DNA of 64,000 nucleotides from Variovorax sp. PBS-H4 (GCF_901827205.1 NZ_LR594676.1:53397-117396), one strand, 5' to 3'. Shown: positions 33,948 through 42,560, counted from the stretch's first letter. Translations and numbers: made by a program. The notes: generated by a model from the letters alone, not told the origin.

Positions 33948-34283
33948 ATGGCTACTCACACCAGCGTTCAGTTGATCGATGACCTCGATGGCAAGTCCGA
34001 AGCGGCCGAGACCGTCCAGTTCGGACTAGACGGCGCCGTCTACGAGATCGATTTGACCCAGGCCAATGCTGACAAGCTCCGCAAAGCCCTTGACCGCTAC
34101 GTCGACGCCGCCCGACAGCTGAAACACACACCCGACCGCGGCACCCGTCGGCGCTCAGCCGGCCGGACCCGCAGCCGCGAAGACATGGCACAGATCCGGT
34201 CCTGGGCTGCCGAGAACGGCTACGAGGTCGCCGACCGCGGACGCCTACCTCAGACCGTCCTGGACGCGTACGACGCCCACTGA
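33948..34283 (+). CDS. lsr2: Lsr2 nucleoid-associated protein, copy 2
   Basis: This 111-residue protein starts at ATG 33948 and is very similar to copy 1. It has the same N-terminus (MATHTSVQLIDDLDGKSEAA), a basic linker with SAGRTRSREDM and a DNA-binding end with AQIRSWAAENGYEVADRGRL. It is intact. Twenty-three bases after the stop comes a hairpin plus dif-like site nested inside an ATACGCAG/CTGCGTAT repeat. As an H-NS analogue it could silence the surrounding AT-richer toxin genes. Confidence 0.92.
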   Translation: MATHTSVQLIDDLDGKSEAAETVQFGLDGAVYEIDLTQANADKLRKALDRYVDAARQLKHTPDRGTRRRSAGRTRSREDMAQIRSWAAENGYEVADRGRLPQTVLDAYDAH

Positions 34284-34306
34284 CCAGCAGATACGCAGCG
34301 CCTAGC

Positions 34307-34356
34307 GAGACCTGTTGTGCAGCAACAGGTCTCGCCGATAATCTATCTTATGTCGG
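34307..34356 (+). repeat. Hairpin plus dif-like site, copy c
   Basis: GAGACCTGTTG-TGCAG-CAACAGGTCTC is a perfect 11-bp hairpin. It is followed by GCCGATAAT-CTATC-TTATGTCGG. It is enclosed by ATACGCAG (34291-34298) and CTGCGTAT just after the core. Confidence 0.8.
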
Positions 34357-34710
34357 TTTAACTGCTGCGTATTTGCATCAGATGCAACTGAGCTGGCCTC
34401 GCTACGACCTTGAGGCACTGGAGACTTGCTTCACACCGGCCCGCTGACCTGGGATGACACCCGCGAACTCCGGCGCGGTAGATCCGGGAGCAGGGATAAG
34501 CCGCCGACGGGACCATGCCAGCTCTGCTGGCATCGATCCCCTACCTGCACATATAGGTTTGATGGTGCATCCAGTGCACCATTGGTGCATCTGATGAACC
34601 ACCTCGTCTTCTGACAGTCTGAGCCTCGCCACATGTCAGCGGCTAGGGTCTTCTTGAGGTACGCAGCTCCGGGAGTGGGCACGCCTATCCATCGACCGAG
34701 GGGGGAACCG
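34357..34710. other. Gene-free region with palindromes
   Basis: TTGCATC-A-GATGCAA (34373-34387) is a 7-bp palindrome of the GCATCWGATGC family. Near 34563-34590 there is a GGTGCATC/TGCACC cluster with GCATCTGATG. No gene is supported. Confidence 0.4.
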
Positions 34711-35097
34711 ATGAGCAACGTTCAGATTCGCACAGTCGACGGTTCAGATGTGAGACAGCCTGAGCAGCTCAAGGTCGGTCGTCACGTGCTCTGGCTGGCT
34801 GCGACCGCACTTCTGGGCGGAGTGTTTCAATATCCAGTCCTCGTCTCCATCAAGCTCTTTGAGCCGGAGAGCAGGAACCCCGTTCCCGGCGCCGCCGCCG
34901 ATGAAGCTCTGTTCCTAGGACTGCTGTCGTCGTCAATCGTGCTCGTCGTGGCCATGGGGGCGTTCCTGCTGTTGCAGTTGTGCGCCTTGCGATTACTGCG
35001 GCTCCGTACGCAGGGCTACGTATTCTGGCTAGCGGCCACTTCCGCCTTCGTCCTTGGTGTGCTGCTCGTCGGGGGGCCGCTGCGGGGCAACCTCTAG
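34711..35097 (+). CDS. Three-helix membrane protein
   Basis: ATG 34711 is preceded by GAGGGGGGAA. The 128-residue protein has membrane helices at about 25-45 (HVLWLAATALLGGVFQ), 67-92 (LGLLSSSIVLVVAMGAFLLL) and 105-122 (VFWLAATSAFVLGVLLV). No family is recognised. It lies in the cassette between dif-like sites c and d. Confidence 0.65.
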   Translation: MSNVQIRTVDGSDVRQPEQLKVGRHVLWLAATALLGGVFQYPVLVSIKLFEPESRNPVPGAAADEALFLGLLSSSIVLVVAMGAFLLLQLCALRLLRLRTQGYVFWLAATSAFVLGVLLVGGPLRGNL

Positions 35098-35118
35098 CCG
35101 CGGATACGACCGATCCTG

Positions 35119-35163
35119 ATACGCAGAGGTGCCAGTAATCCTCTGCGTATTGCATCTGATGCA
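35119..35163. repeat. Perfect hairpin plus GCATCTGATGC palindrome
   Basis: ATACGCAGAGG (35119-35129) pairs with CCTCTGCGTAT (35140-35150) across ten bases. TGCATC-T-GATGCA follows at once. Parts of this composite recur at 34291-34387, 43692-43713 and 48708. Confidence 0.6.
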
Positions 35164-35206
35164 TGGGGTCGAGATGGGCCTCCCATCTACTGGTAGAATA
35201 CGGTTC

Positions 35207-35434
35207 GTGCCACCGACCAACTACAACCCTGCTTCGCCTCTTCCGCGAGGGCCACAGAACGGATTCGTCGACAGGTTTGGTAACGAATGGGTGGCTGGAC
35301 CCTCGCGGACAGCTGGGCATCCATTTGAATGGGACGTCCAGCTATCACCAACCGGACGAGAGCAGATTGGATGGTTGTCGCGTGACGGAAGACACGTTAA
35401 CGTCTCTCCATTTGGTGAAGTGACTCACAGATGA
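35207..35434 (+). CDS. Orphan polymorphic toxin tip (type 17-like)
   Basis: The frame from GTG 35207 encodes a 75-residue domain (PPTNYNPASPLPRG, GFVDRFGNEWVAGPSRT, PFEWDVQLSPTGREQIGWLS, NVSPFGEVTH). It has the look of the polymorphic toxin type 17 C-terminal domain. The Rhs or WXG carrier is missing. The frame is open to 35129 but the upstream part is repeat sequence. Its stop overlaps the immunity start by four bases. It may be silent DNA or a cassette that can be joined to a carrier. Confidence 0.65.
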   Translation: MPPTNYNPASPLPRGPQNGFVDRFGNEWVAGPSRTAGHPFEWDVQLSPTGREQIGWLSRDGRHVNVSPFGEVTHR

Positions 35435-35697
35435 AGCCATTGCCTTTCTATGCCCTTGTGAGGACTCGCAGCGCGGGTGAATCGGGCGGCAAGCAACCTG
35501 TCGGAATCGGGATGATAGTCGGGAGGGCCGAGAGTTCCATAGGCTGGACTTATGCGGTCCAGATGGGGGAGCGGACCTATAGCTTTTCGGGCGACGATCT
35601 TGTCCCTCTAGGTGTCTCAATCGCGCCCGAGGTAGCGCGAGGAACTTTCGAAGAAGTGCAATCTGTGCCTTTAGTTGAACGGACACAGCCTCTGTAG
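35431..35697 (+). CDS. Imm31-like immunity protein
   Basis: This 88-residue protein is coupled to the toxin tip (ATGA). The beta-strand pattern VRTRSAGESG, GMIVGRAESSIGWTYAVQM, TYSFSGDDLVPLG matches the immunity 31 type that accompanies Rhs-type toxins. It would neutralise the type 17-like toxin. Confidence 0.65.
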   Translation: MKPLPFYALVRTRSAGESGGKQPVGIGMIVGRAESSIGWTYAVQMGERTYSFSGDDLVPLGVSIAPEVARGTFEEVQSVPLVERTQPL

Positions 35698-35734
35698 CGG
35701 ATACCAGCGCTTGACAGGCCAACCACCTTTACCC

Positions 35735-35895
35735 TCACCTGTGGGCGTGATTGGCCCAGGCGTACAGGTGACCAGCCCACGCCTCGACCTGTTCGGCCTG
35801 CAGCTCGGCCCACCGACCCTCAAGTGGCGATGGCGGCCGCGTACTGCATGATGTTCTCGATCTGTTCCTGGTGAGCGAACGGTTGGTCTCCTTGC
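35735..35895 (-). pseudogene. Degraded fragment
   Basis: On the minus strand short protein-like pieces remain in two frames: EQIENIMQYAAAIAT, then after a frameshift RWAELQAEQVEAWAGHLYAW ending at TGA 35737..35735. No intact gene is present. Confidence 0.35.
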
Positions 35896-36126
35896 TCATC
35901 CCGAACTCACGAAGCTCCAGGCCTCAGCAGGAGGGGGTTGCCGGCTCAACACTTCTAGCAGCTTGTCAGTCACGACCTGCGGGTCGAGGATGACGCTATC
36001 GGTGTTCTCGCTCAGCGACGGCGGTCCAGTGAGGATCGCACGCCCCACTTCGACGGCCAGAGACTGCCGGTCAGGTTTAGAGATGCCTTCCAGGAAGGCC
36101 GGCCATGCTATCTGAGCGATACCCAT
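35896..36126 (-). pseudogene. Gene remnant cut by a dif-like site
   Basis: The frame encodes about 76 residues (RQSLAVEVGRAILTGPP, VTDKLLEVLSRQPPP) that look coding. The 5' side runs straight into the dif-like site d, as if the start had been exchanged there. No family is recognised. Confidence 0.4.
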
Positions 36127-36132
36127 TGCGAC

Positions 36133-36168
36133 ACAACAGGTCTCGCCGATTAGCCACGTCATGTCGGG
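36133..36168 (+). repeat. dif-like site, copy d (half hairpin)
   Basis: Only the second hairpin arm (ACAACAGGTCTC) is present, followed by GCCGATTAG-CCACG-TCATGTCGGG. The core has diverged from copies a-c and e. Confidence 0.6.
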
Positions 36169-36186
36169 TTGGGACTGAAAAGGCTT

Positions 36187-36620
36187 TCACCACTGGCTGT
36201 TTCGCTGGAGAGCATTTCTGATCCAGAGCCCCCCGACCAGGACGATCGCAGCCCGGATGGCGGCCAGGCCGGCCAGCATGAAGCCACCGACGCTGACGGA
36301 GAACGAGGCCGCAGCGCGGTGCAGACCGTCGATGAGGAAGATGATGATGGCAGGGCCGACACCGCCGCCGGCTGCACTCCACATGACCGCGCCGTAGAGC
36401 TCGCCCCTGGCTACAAACAGCACCGCGGCCACCAGGATGCCTACCAGGAGCCAGAATCCGAGTCAGAGCCACCCGGATGCAATGTGCCGCACCATGTTCC
36501 ACACTGCGACGAAGAACCCTGCAACAGCTACCAGTCCGGCGACAACAAGAATCTGACGCCCTCGATCTGAGATGCGACGACCACCGATGTAGGCGTGATG
36601 ACTCGGAACGTCCTGGTCTC
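36187..36620 (-). pseudogene. Membrane protein with in-frame stop
   Basis: Two pieces in the same frame encode membrane helices: GRQILVVAGLVAVAGFFVAV then TGA (36465..36463), and GFWLLVGILVAAVLFVARG onward with GPAIIIFLIDGL and AAIRAAIVLVGGLW. Joined, they make a four-helix protein of about 140 residues. The TGA makes it a probable nonsense pseudogene. The 5' end is uncertain. Confidence 0.5.
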
Positions 36621-36802
36621 GTCGCCTCGTGGTCTTTTCGCTCGCCTGCGCCCGAGGGGAGCGGCCCGGGTCGTCGTCATCCGCGACACCTCGCGCACTG
36701 TTGCCGACCCCACAACAGAGACCTCCACTAGAATCGCGAGTGGAAGGTCTCTGCTGTGGCACCGGGGGCTATCTAATCGTCGCGACTTCCAATCAGTCGG
36801 CT

Positions 36803-36988
36803 TCAGCTCGGCTCTTTAGGCTCTGCCCGCCTTCTCTGAGTAGCTTGCCAGATGAGGTAGCCGATCAGAATGACGGGAACCGTAGCGATCCACAACCTTT
36901 CCCAAGTGCTGGTCCTCACTGCGATCGAGACGACCCATCCAATTCCGACGAGACAAGCTGCTAAGAGTGCCCATTCGCTTCGTTTCAC
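36803..36988 (-). CDS. 61-residue two-helix membrane protein
   Basis: It starts MKRSEWALLAACLVGIGWVV, has a short loop with RTSTWERLW, a second helix (IATVPVILIGYLIW) and a basic tail. It is alone on its strand near toxin tips and belongs to the many small two-helix proteins of this window. Immunity function is a guess. Confidence 0.55.
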   Translation of the reverse strand: MKRSEWALLAACLVGIGWVVSIAVRTSTWERLWIATVPVILIGYLIWQATQRRRAEPKEPS

Positions 36989-37052
36989 GATTTAACTCTA
37001 CCGACTCTTCTTAGAAGCAGCCAGCGTGCTTGAGTGACCATGCAGAACCGAA

Positions 37053-37074
37053 GCCCATGGCTACGGCCATGGGC
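37053..37074. terminator. Hairpin with TACG tetraloop
   Basis: GCCCATGGC-TACG-GCCATGGGC is a perfect 9-bp stem closed by C-G around a UNCG-class loop, exceptionally stable as RNA. It stands between convergently facing genes. Confidence 0.5.
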
Positions 37075-37161
37075 CAAGAAACCGGGAGGGCAGCGAGGCT
37101 AACCCCGAGGCTGTAGAGGTACGAGGCACAGCTCTCTGTCATCACCCGTCAGTCCGGGAAG

Positions 37162-37572
37162 ATGCGGGTTGTCGCGGCAGCCCGCAGGAAGCCCTCCCGC
37201 GGCGAGTACGGCCTGGGCCCATCGCGAACTCCGAGCAGCTTGACACAACGGGGTCCTGGAATCAGCCTGAGCGGAGTCGGGAGCTTATCCTTCCAGAAGC
37301 AGGCGCGTCACCTAAAGACCCGAAATGAGTACGCGGGCGGCGGATACTTCAACACATTCGACGACGCCAACGCAGTCTTCGACGACATAGTTAGAAATAT
37401 TGCTGAATTCATTGGAATGAATGGAACAAATCCCGTCTACCGCAGCACCGCAGCCCCAGGTTTTAACACCAACAGCGGGGCCGGTTATTTCGGTCAACCT
37501 ACAGACCTTTTTATGCTGAAGGGGACTGCGTCCCCAAGCGTGGTACCGCTCAATCCTCTTTGGGTCCCGTGA
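37162..37572 (+). CDS. Orphan polymorphic toxin C-terminal tip
   Basis: The second half of this 136-codon frame has a compact, AT-richer toxin-like domain: FQKQARHLKTRNEYAGGGYF, GAGYFGQPTDLFMLKG and a C-terminal SVVPLNPLWVP. His and Arg in QARHL and the conserved G/Y/F pattern suggest a nuclease or transferase tip of an Rhs or similar carrier. The carrier is gone, and the first 40 codons look non-native. A partner gene follows after 11 bases. Confidence 0.5.
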   Translation: MRVVAAARRKPSRGEYGLGPSRTPSSLTQRGPGISLSGVGSLSFQKQARHLKTRNEYAGGGYFNTFDDANAVFDDIVRNIAEFIGMNGTNPVYRSTAAPGFNTNSGAGYFGQPTDLFMLKGTASPSVVPLNPLWVP

Positions 37573-37583
37573 TACCATCAACC

Positions 37584-37925
37584 ATGGTCGACACAACAAG
37601 TTTCAATCACTGGCTCAACTATGCCTATGCATCTGTTGCCACCGCATGCTTAGGCCTAATTCCAGAGACCGTTGAATCAATCCAGTTTACCCTATCGGAG
37701 TCGGAGCTCATTCTCATATTCCACGGACCGTCTATATCTGTTGGAGATCGAGAAGATCTGGAAGAAATTCGGGAAGAGCTAACTGCCCTGATGCCCCCAG
37801 GCGTCCGGGCTCGAGGCAGGGTAGTAATCGGAAACGCCCCGCCATGGGCGAGCTCGGTGTACGACTTCTATCGATCGAAGCGATCACAAGAGCGTCTTTC
37901 CCAGCTGTCCGTAAGGCCTGAATAG
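37584..37925 (+). CDS. Putative immunity protein
   Basis: ATG 37584 follows the toxin tip. The 113-residue soluble acidic protein (SIQFTLSESELILIFHGPS, REDLEEIREELTAL) has no recognised family. Its lower GC and its place directly after a toxin tip support an immunity role. Confidence 0.55.
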   Translation: MVDTTSFNHWLNYAYASVATACLGLIPETVESIQFTLSESELILIFHGPSISVGDREDLEEIREELTALMPPGVRARGRVVIGNAPPWASSVYDFYRSKRSQERLSQLSVRPE

Positions 37926-38010
37926 GCACGTCAAAGCCGGCGCAGTCCTCGAATCAGGCCGGATGCCTCGCTGCCCCTGCTACCCGGCAACGCCGATGGT
38001 TCGCGCCCGA

Positions 38011-38471
38011 TCATCTTGACTCGGTCCAGCGGGCAGGTTCGAGCCGATCAATGACCCAGTGAAGCGTTCCTTGCATCGTACGGACGGTGTTGCGGGCAGG
38101 CTGTCCTTGGAGCAGGGGTGTCTCGCCCATTTGGCAGTTGATCGGCATCGATCCACAGCCATTCGTGGAAGTGATGGGCACTGTCAGGGGGATCCGGACT
38201 CCTGATTCGACTAAGCGCAGCGCATCCGCCCATTGACGGTGCACTCGGTTTCTGACAAATCTTGCAGCGGCGATGGTGTCGGCGTTCTCGGCGCGTCGAC
38301 GCCAGTTCCAGCTGAGAGGTTGGCCGTCGGGCGCCAGTGGGTGGCGATCCGGTCGTCGAGTACGACGGACCAGTTCAGCGCCTCAAACAAGGCGATGAAC
38401 AGTTCACTCGAGTTCTTCTCTGCTGCAGCGTGTTGGACGCGGGCGGCAGCTGCGTCGAAGCCGTGCAGCAT
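38011..38471 (-). pseudogene. Frameshifted hypothetical gene
   Basis: The 5' part (RVQHAAAEKNSSELFIALFE, LDDRIATHW) and the 3' part (ARFVRNRVHRQWADALRLV, LHWVIDRLEPARWTES) are in different frames; the switch is near 38240-38260. Together they match a common actinobacterial family with the motif RNRVHHQWADAL. The gene is broken. Confidence 0.55.
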
Positions 38472-39512
38472 CGTTCTGACGGTGAAGATGTGCGCGAGCT
38501 GGCCTCCAGCTTTGTCCCAGGCGGTGCCGGAATTGCTACCTCAGTCGCAGGAAGCGTCATCGGCGGTATCGGTGGCGTCATGAATGGCAAGGACTGGGAA
38601 GGGGAAGTTCTCGAAGGTGTCGTTAGCACCGCCGGCGCCGTCAACGGTATCGACCTCAGCTCCGAACACCGATCGAGCTGGCTCCGCATGGAACGGGACG
38701 CCCACACCCAACGAACCATCGAGACCAGCTTCGAAACCACCGCAGCCGTCCAACAGTTCGCCAGGACCAGCTACGAATACAACGACATCGGGGACATCCT
38801 CAAAACCGTCAACACCCAGGGCGGCCAAATCACCTCACCGGTCCAGACCACCTGCTACCGCTACAACGGGCTCCGTGAGCTCACCGCAGCCTGGTCCAGC
38901 CCCACCATGGCCGTGAACTGCGCCACCACCACAGCCCCCACCCCGGCGAACACCACCATGGTCGGCGGAGCGCAACCGTTCTCCACCACCTGGGCCTTCG
39001 ACAACGTCGGCAGCCGCACCAGCCAGGTCCAACACAAGGTCACCGGCGGACGCACCACCACCGCAACCACCAGCTACACCATGGCCAACCCGACCGTTGC
39101 CCACGCCCTGTCCTCGACCAGCACCACCACCAGCCCCGTCACCACCACCACGACCACCGGCTACACCTACGACCTCAACGGCAACATGCTCACCCGCACC
39201 GGAGTCGCCGGCGGCAACCAAACCTTCACCTACAACCAGGAAAACCGGGTCGCCTCCGTCGCCAACACCGCCGGGACGCAAACCTACGTCTACGACGCCG
39301 ACGGCACCCTGCTCCGCAAGAAGACTCCCACCCACACCATCGTCACCATCGACGACACCGAATACATCCGCCACAACACCACCGGCGCCTACACCTCCAA
39401 CCGCTCCTTCTCCCACGCCGGCTACCCCATCGCCACCATCGACACCAACGACCTCAACCGGTTCCAATACACCGACCAGAACAACACCGCATCCGTAGCC
39501 GTCGCCGCCCCA

Positions 39513-40517
39513 CTAGCTGTGATGTCCAGGCAGGTTGGTGAGCCTGCTGATGGGGGTGCCGCCGATGGCGGAGTGGATCCGGTGGTGATTGTAGAAGTGG
39601 ATCCAGTGCGGCAGAGCGTGCCGGCGGGCAGCTTCTGAGTCGTAGAAGCGGGAGTAGGCCCAGCCATCGGACAAAGTCCGATGAAATCGTTCGATCTTGC
39701 CGTTGGTCTGCGGCCGGTAAGGGCGGGTCCGTTTCGGTGCGATACCGAGCTCGGCGCAGGTGTCCCGCCACAGATGTGAGCGGTAGGCCGATCCGTTGTC
39801 GGACAGCACCCGCTCGATGCTGACGCCCCGGTCGTTGAACCAGGCGACCGCGCGTTTGAGGACATCGACTGCTGTGACGGCCTTCTCGTCGGCGCAGATC
39901 TCGGCGTAGGCCAGGCGGGAGTGGTCGTCGATCACGGTGTGGACGAACGCGGTGCCCAGCCGTGGTTCGTAGGTGGCGGAGCGTTGACCGGTTCGTTGGG
40001 CAGTCGCGGACCGGTTCCGGTCCCCTTGTTGTCGGCCGAGGAAGCGGTGACCGCCGCCGTCGGGGATGTTCCCGAACTTGGTGACGTCGACGTGGATCAT
40101 CGAGCCCGGGTGTGGGTGTTCGTAGCGGCGGATCGGCTCGCCGGTGACCCGGTCGATGCGGGACGGCCGATTGATTCTGCAGCGCACCAGGACTGCGTGC
40201 ACGGTCGAGGCCGCGATACCCAACCGGCCGGCGATCTGGACCGGGCCGAGTCGCAGCCGCCACCGCAGCTTCACGATCTGCTTCTTCAAGTCTTCGCTGG
40301 TGCGGTTCGGGATGGACTTGGGGCGGCTGGATCGGTCGGTCATGCCCGCTGCGCCTTCGGATCGGTAGCGGGCGGCCCACTTTCGGGCCGTGACCGGGGA
40401 GACCATGAACATCTTCGCTGCGGTGGTCGCGGTCCAGCCCTGCTCGACGATCAGTCGGGCCAGTCGGAGCCGGGCTCGTGGGGTCAGAGCAGCGTTGGAA
40501 TGGGTAGCGTGGGACAC
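39513..40517 (-). CDS. IS481 family transposase
   Basis: This 334-residue transposase has an N-terminal helix-turn-helix (IVEQGWTATTAAKMFMVSPV) and a DDE core (MIHVDVTKFG, TVIDDHSRLAY, LSDNGSAYRSH, NGKIERFHRTL). It is intact. Its last two codons (Ser, TAG) are completed by the ACTAGC target duplication, so the element has no stop of its own. Confidence 0.92.
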   Translation of the reverse strand: MSHATHSNAALTPRARLRLARLIVEQGWTATTAAKMFMVSPVTARKWAARYRSEGAAGMTDRSSRPKSIPNRTSEDLKKQIVKLRWRLRLGPVQIAGRLGIAASTVHAVLVRCRINRPSRIDRVTGEPIRRYEHPHPGSMIHVDVTKFGNIPDGGGHRFLGRQQGDRNRSATAQRTGQRSATYEPRLGTAFVHTVIDDHSRLAYAEICADEKAVTAVDVLKRAVAWFNDRGVSIERVLSDNGSAYRSHLWRDTCAELGIAPKRTRPYRPQTNGKIERFHRTLSDGWAYSRFYDSEAARRHALPHWIHFYNHHRIHSAIGGTPISRLTNLPGHHS

Positions 40518-40630
40518 GAGGCCTCCTGTGGGTGGAGCGGTTCCTAGACAGCTCCACTCTCACCCGCGGGAGGCCTCACCCAACGGCAGGCTCAGGGACG
40601 TGTCCCACAACAACGTCCCTGGACATCACA
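39518..40630. mobile_element. IS481 family insertion sequence
   Basis: The 1113-bp element has terminal inverted repeats TGTGATGTCCAGG and is flanked by a perfect 6-bp target duplication ACTAGC (39512-39517 and 40631-40636). It carries one transposase gene on the minus strand. Confidence 0.9.
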
Positions 40631-40990
40631 ACTAGCCGGCTTCGCCACTCCCGTCCGGCGACACATGGACCCCTACGGCAACCCCCTCGGCACACCCACC
40701 GGAACCTGGCACAACCGCCTCGGCTTCCTCGGAAAACACCAAGACACCACCACCGGCCTCACCGAACTCGGCGCCCGCCTCTACGACCCCACCACCGGCC
40801 GATTCACCCAAGTAGACCCCATCGGCGAACCACACAACCCGCAGCAAACTAATGGCTACAACTACGGCTGGAATAGTCCAGGATCCACCGTAGCGATTTT
40901 CGTCTATAGCGAAGGTCCGTACGTCGGTCAGATCGCGACCGCCTTCGTCCCTGGCGCGACAAACCTTCGTCATTGGGATATGGTGGGTCC

Positions 40991-41467
40991 ATGAAACTCA
41001 AGGACACACTGGAAGTGATATCTGGACACGAACTGTCCCACGGTGTGATTGTGTACGGGTTAAGCATTAGGGGGAGTCAACCAAGAACCGTTCAGTTAGG
41101 CTCAGATTTCATCAATCGCATTGATGTATCATTTCTTTACGGCGAACAATGGGAGATTCGCGTTTGCGATATTGGTTTCACAAAGTGGCCGAAGACGAAT
41201 GAGCAATGGAACGCAATCGTCCATCAGATGCTATCCATCATGCTCAGCACCGGAGCCGTGATCGCCTGGCTGGGAAGTGAAGGCAGGCCACTTGCCACGC
41301 CTCCTGCGTTATTCGATCCGAAAGCAATGGAGGGTGGGATACTAGCTTGGGCGACAAGCACGGAGTCATCACCGGTTCCTAGTTTGGATGGTCCACCCTC
41401 CAGTGTCGGGAACAATGAACTCGATCGATTGCGAACTCGCTTCATGGATCTCGCAACGTCGGATTAG
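40991..41467 (+). CDS. Putative immunity protein of the Rhs tip
   Basis: ATG 40991 overlaps the Rhs stop by four bases. The 158-residue protein (SGHELSHGVIVYGLSIRG, QWEIRVCDIGFTKWP, MLSTGAVIAWLGSEG) is soluble, of lower GC than its surroundings and of no recognised family. Its coupling to the Rhs tip points to immunity. Confidence 0.65.
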   Translation: MKLKDTLEVISGHELSHGVIVYGLSIRGSQPRTVQLGSDFINRIDVSFLYGEQWEIRVCDIGFTKWPKTNEQWNAIVHQMLSIMLSTGAVIAWLGSEGRPLATPPALFDPKAMEGGILAWATSTESSPVPSLDGPPSSVGNNELDRLRTRFMDLATSD

Positions 41468-41645
41468 TCCAATCTGTTTACATCGACGAGGTCTATTGCG
41501 GAAGAAATCCAACTCCGGCGGCGCTACTATCGATATCGCCTTCGGAAAGCGGAGGAAAGGCGAACAAGATTCATGTCGACGGAGAGCAGTGATGGCACTC
41601 CAAGTGAACTGACGCTGGTCGAGCATGTCCTATAGAGCTTGAACG

Positions 41646-41987
41646 ATGACTACTTGTCTCCCCCGGCCATGGCTGGAATCGTCGAGGAGGTCACCGGGCC
41701 CAGAGCATCGGATGCCGTGCAGTATTGTAATGACCATCGGGCCGACTTTCCAACATCTGAACAACTCCCTCGAGTACGCTGCCGAAGCACAAGATTTCCT
41801 GAGAAATCCCGGGCCAGGGACCCTGACAATAGCTCGCACGAACGGAAATGTAGTAAGATATAATCCCACTACTAATGCATTTGGCGTCATGAACTCAGCT
41901 AGAGCACCAAAATCCTACTACAAGCCGGACCCAGCGCAACACGGCCTACCATCTAACTTGGACTACTTCAATGCACAGTATTGGTGA
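41646..41987 (+). CDS. Rhs-type toxin tip, 5'-truncated
   Basis: Only the last 72 or so residues look native: LEYAAEAQDFLRNPGPGTLT, RTNGNVVRYNPTTNAFGVM and HGLPSNLDYFNAQYW. This pattern is found at the C-termini of Rhs/polymorphic toxins. The codons from 41646 to about 41765 do not resemble a protein, so the carrier was lost. It overlaps the following gene by 17 bases. Confidence 0.6.
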   Translation: MTTCLPRPWLESSRRSPGPEHRMPCSIVMTIGPTFQHLNNSLEYAAEAQDFLRNPGPGTLTIARTNGNVVRYNPTTNAFGVMNSARAPKSYYKPDPAQHGLPSNLDYFNAQYW

Positions 41988-42240
41988 CTCCTATTGCCGC
42001 GTCTGCGGATACCTCTCTCTTGACCCACCATGGGGAGAGAGCGGCAGAGACCCTTCCTTCCTGATTTGCCCCTGCTGCGGTGTCGAGTGGGGCTATCAAG
42101 ACGTCTCGCCGACGGGAATCGCTCGCTACCGCGCGCGGTGGCTCTCACTAGGAGCACCTTGGAAGGACAGGAAATTCCCGAACGATGGCCTGACCGTGGA
42201 CCAACGAATGTCTCGCGTACTCAGTGATCCGCCTGAGTGA
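41971..42240 (+). CDS. Zinc-ribbon-like protein paired with a toxin tip
   Basis: This 89-residue protein has two Cys pairs (CRVCGY at about 9-14, CPCCGVEWGYQD at about 33-44) and conserved Trp/Asp positions (DPPWGESG, RYRARWLSLGAPW). The family occurs next to polymorphic toxins and in many bacteria as a stand-alone gene. Immunity to the overlapping toxin tip is likely. Confidence 0.65.
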   Translation: MHSIGDSYCRVCGYLSLDPPWGESGRDPSFLICPCCGVEWGYQDVSPTGIARYRARWLSLGAPWKDRKFPNDGLTVDQRMSRVLSDPPE

Positions 42241-42560
42241 GGTGTTCGGTATGAGCCGGGCGACCTGGTCCCGGCCGATCTGGTGGCCGGCGCGGCGTAT
42301 CAACCGCCAGAGTTTGCGGACTCCGTAGAGCCGTCGGTTCTTGACGAAGATTGCTGACCAGGGTGTTGACCAGGTGCGCCTCGTCCCACATCGCATCGGT
42401 GACGGGGCAGGCCTTGGCAGCGCGGTAGGTGCTGGGACGCGATCGGCAGTTGGTGCTCGGTGAGCACGGTGCAGATCGACTCGCCGCCGAAACGATCCGT
42501 TACTGATGGATGTAGCCACCTGGCCCGGGGCGTCGGTGGCCTCGTCCATCACAGACGGTC
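42228..42560 (-). mobile_element. IS3 family transposase remnant
   Basis: Pieces of an OrfB integrase appear in several frames on the minus strand: CTVLTEHQLPIAS, VWDEAHLVNTLVSNL and NRRLYGVRKLWRLIRRAGHQ then IGRDQVARLI. The catalytic region is missing. Confidence 0.65.

Larger units (their letters stand above)
38485..40994 (+). pseudogene. Rhs protein fragment split by an IS481 copy
   Basis: The plus-strand frame has a pre-repeat segment (GGAGIATSVAGSVIGGIGG) and YD repeats (TSYEYNDIGDILKTV, TGYTYDLNGNMLTRTG, QTYVYDADGTLLRKK). It breaks at 39517 in the IS target duplication and resumes at 40637 with MDPYGNPLG, GLTELGARLYDPTTGRF and NGYNYGWNSP, ending in a short tip at 40994. Removing the IS and one ACTAGC copy restores the frame exactly, so the insertion is recent. 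The N-terminal export part is absent. Confidence 0.8.

Noticed and set aside
38337..38484. N-terminal extension of the Rhs frame
   Set aside because: This part overlaps the recognisable minus-strand pseudogene and has no Rhs-like sequence.
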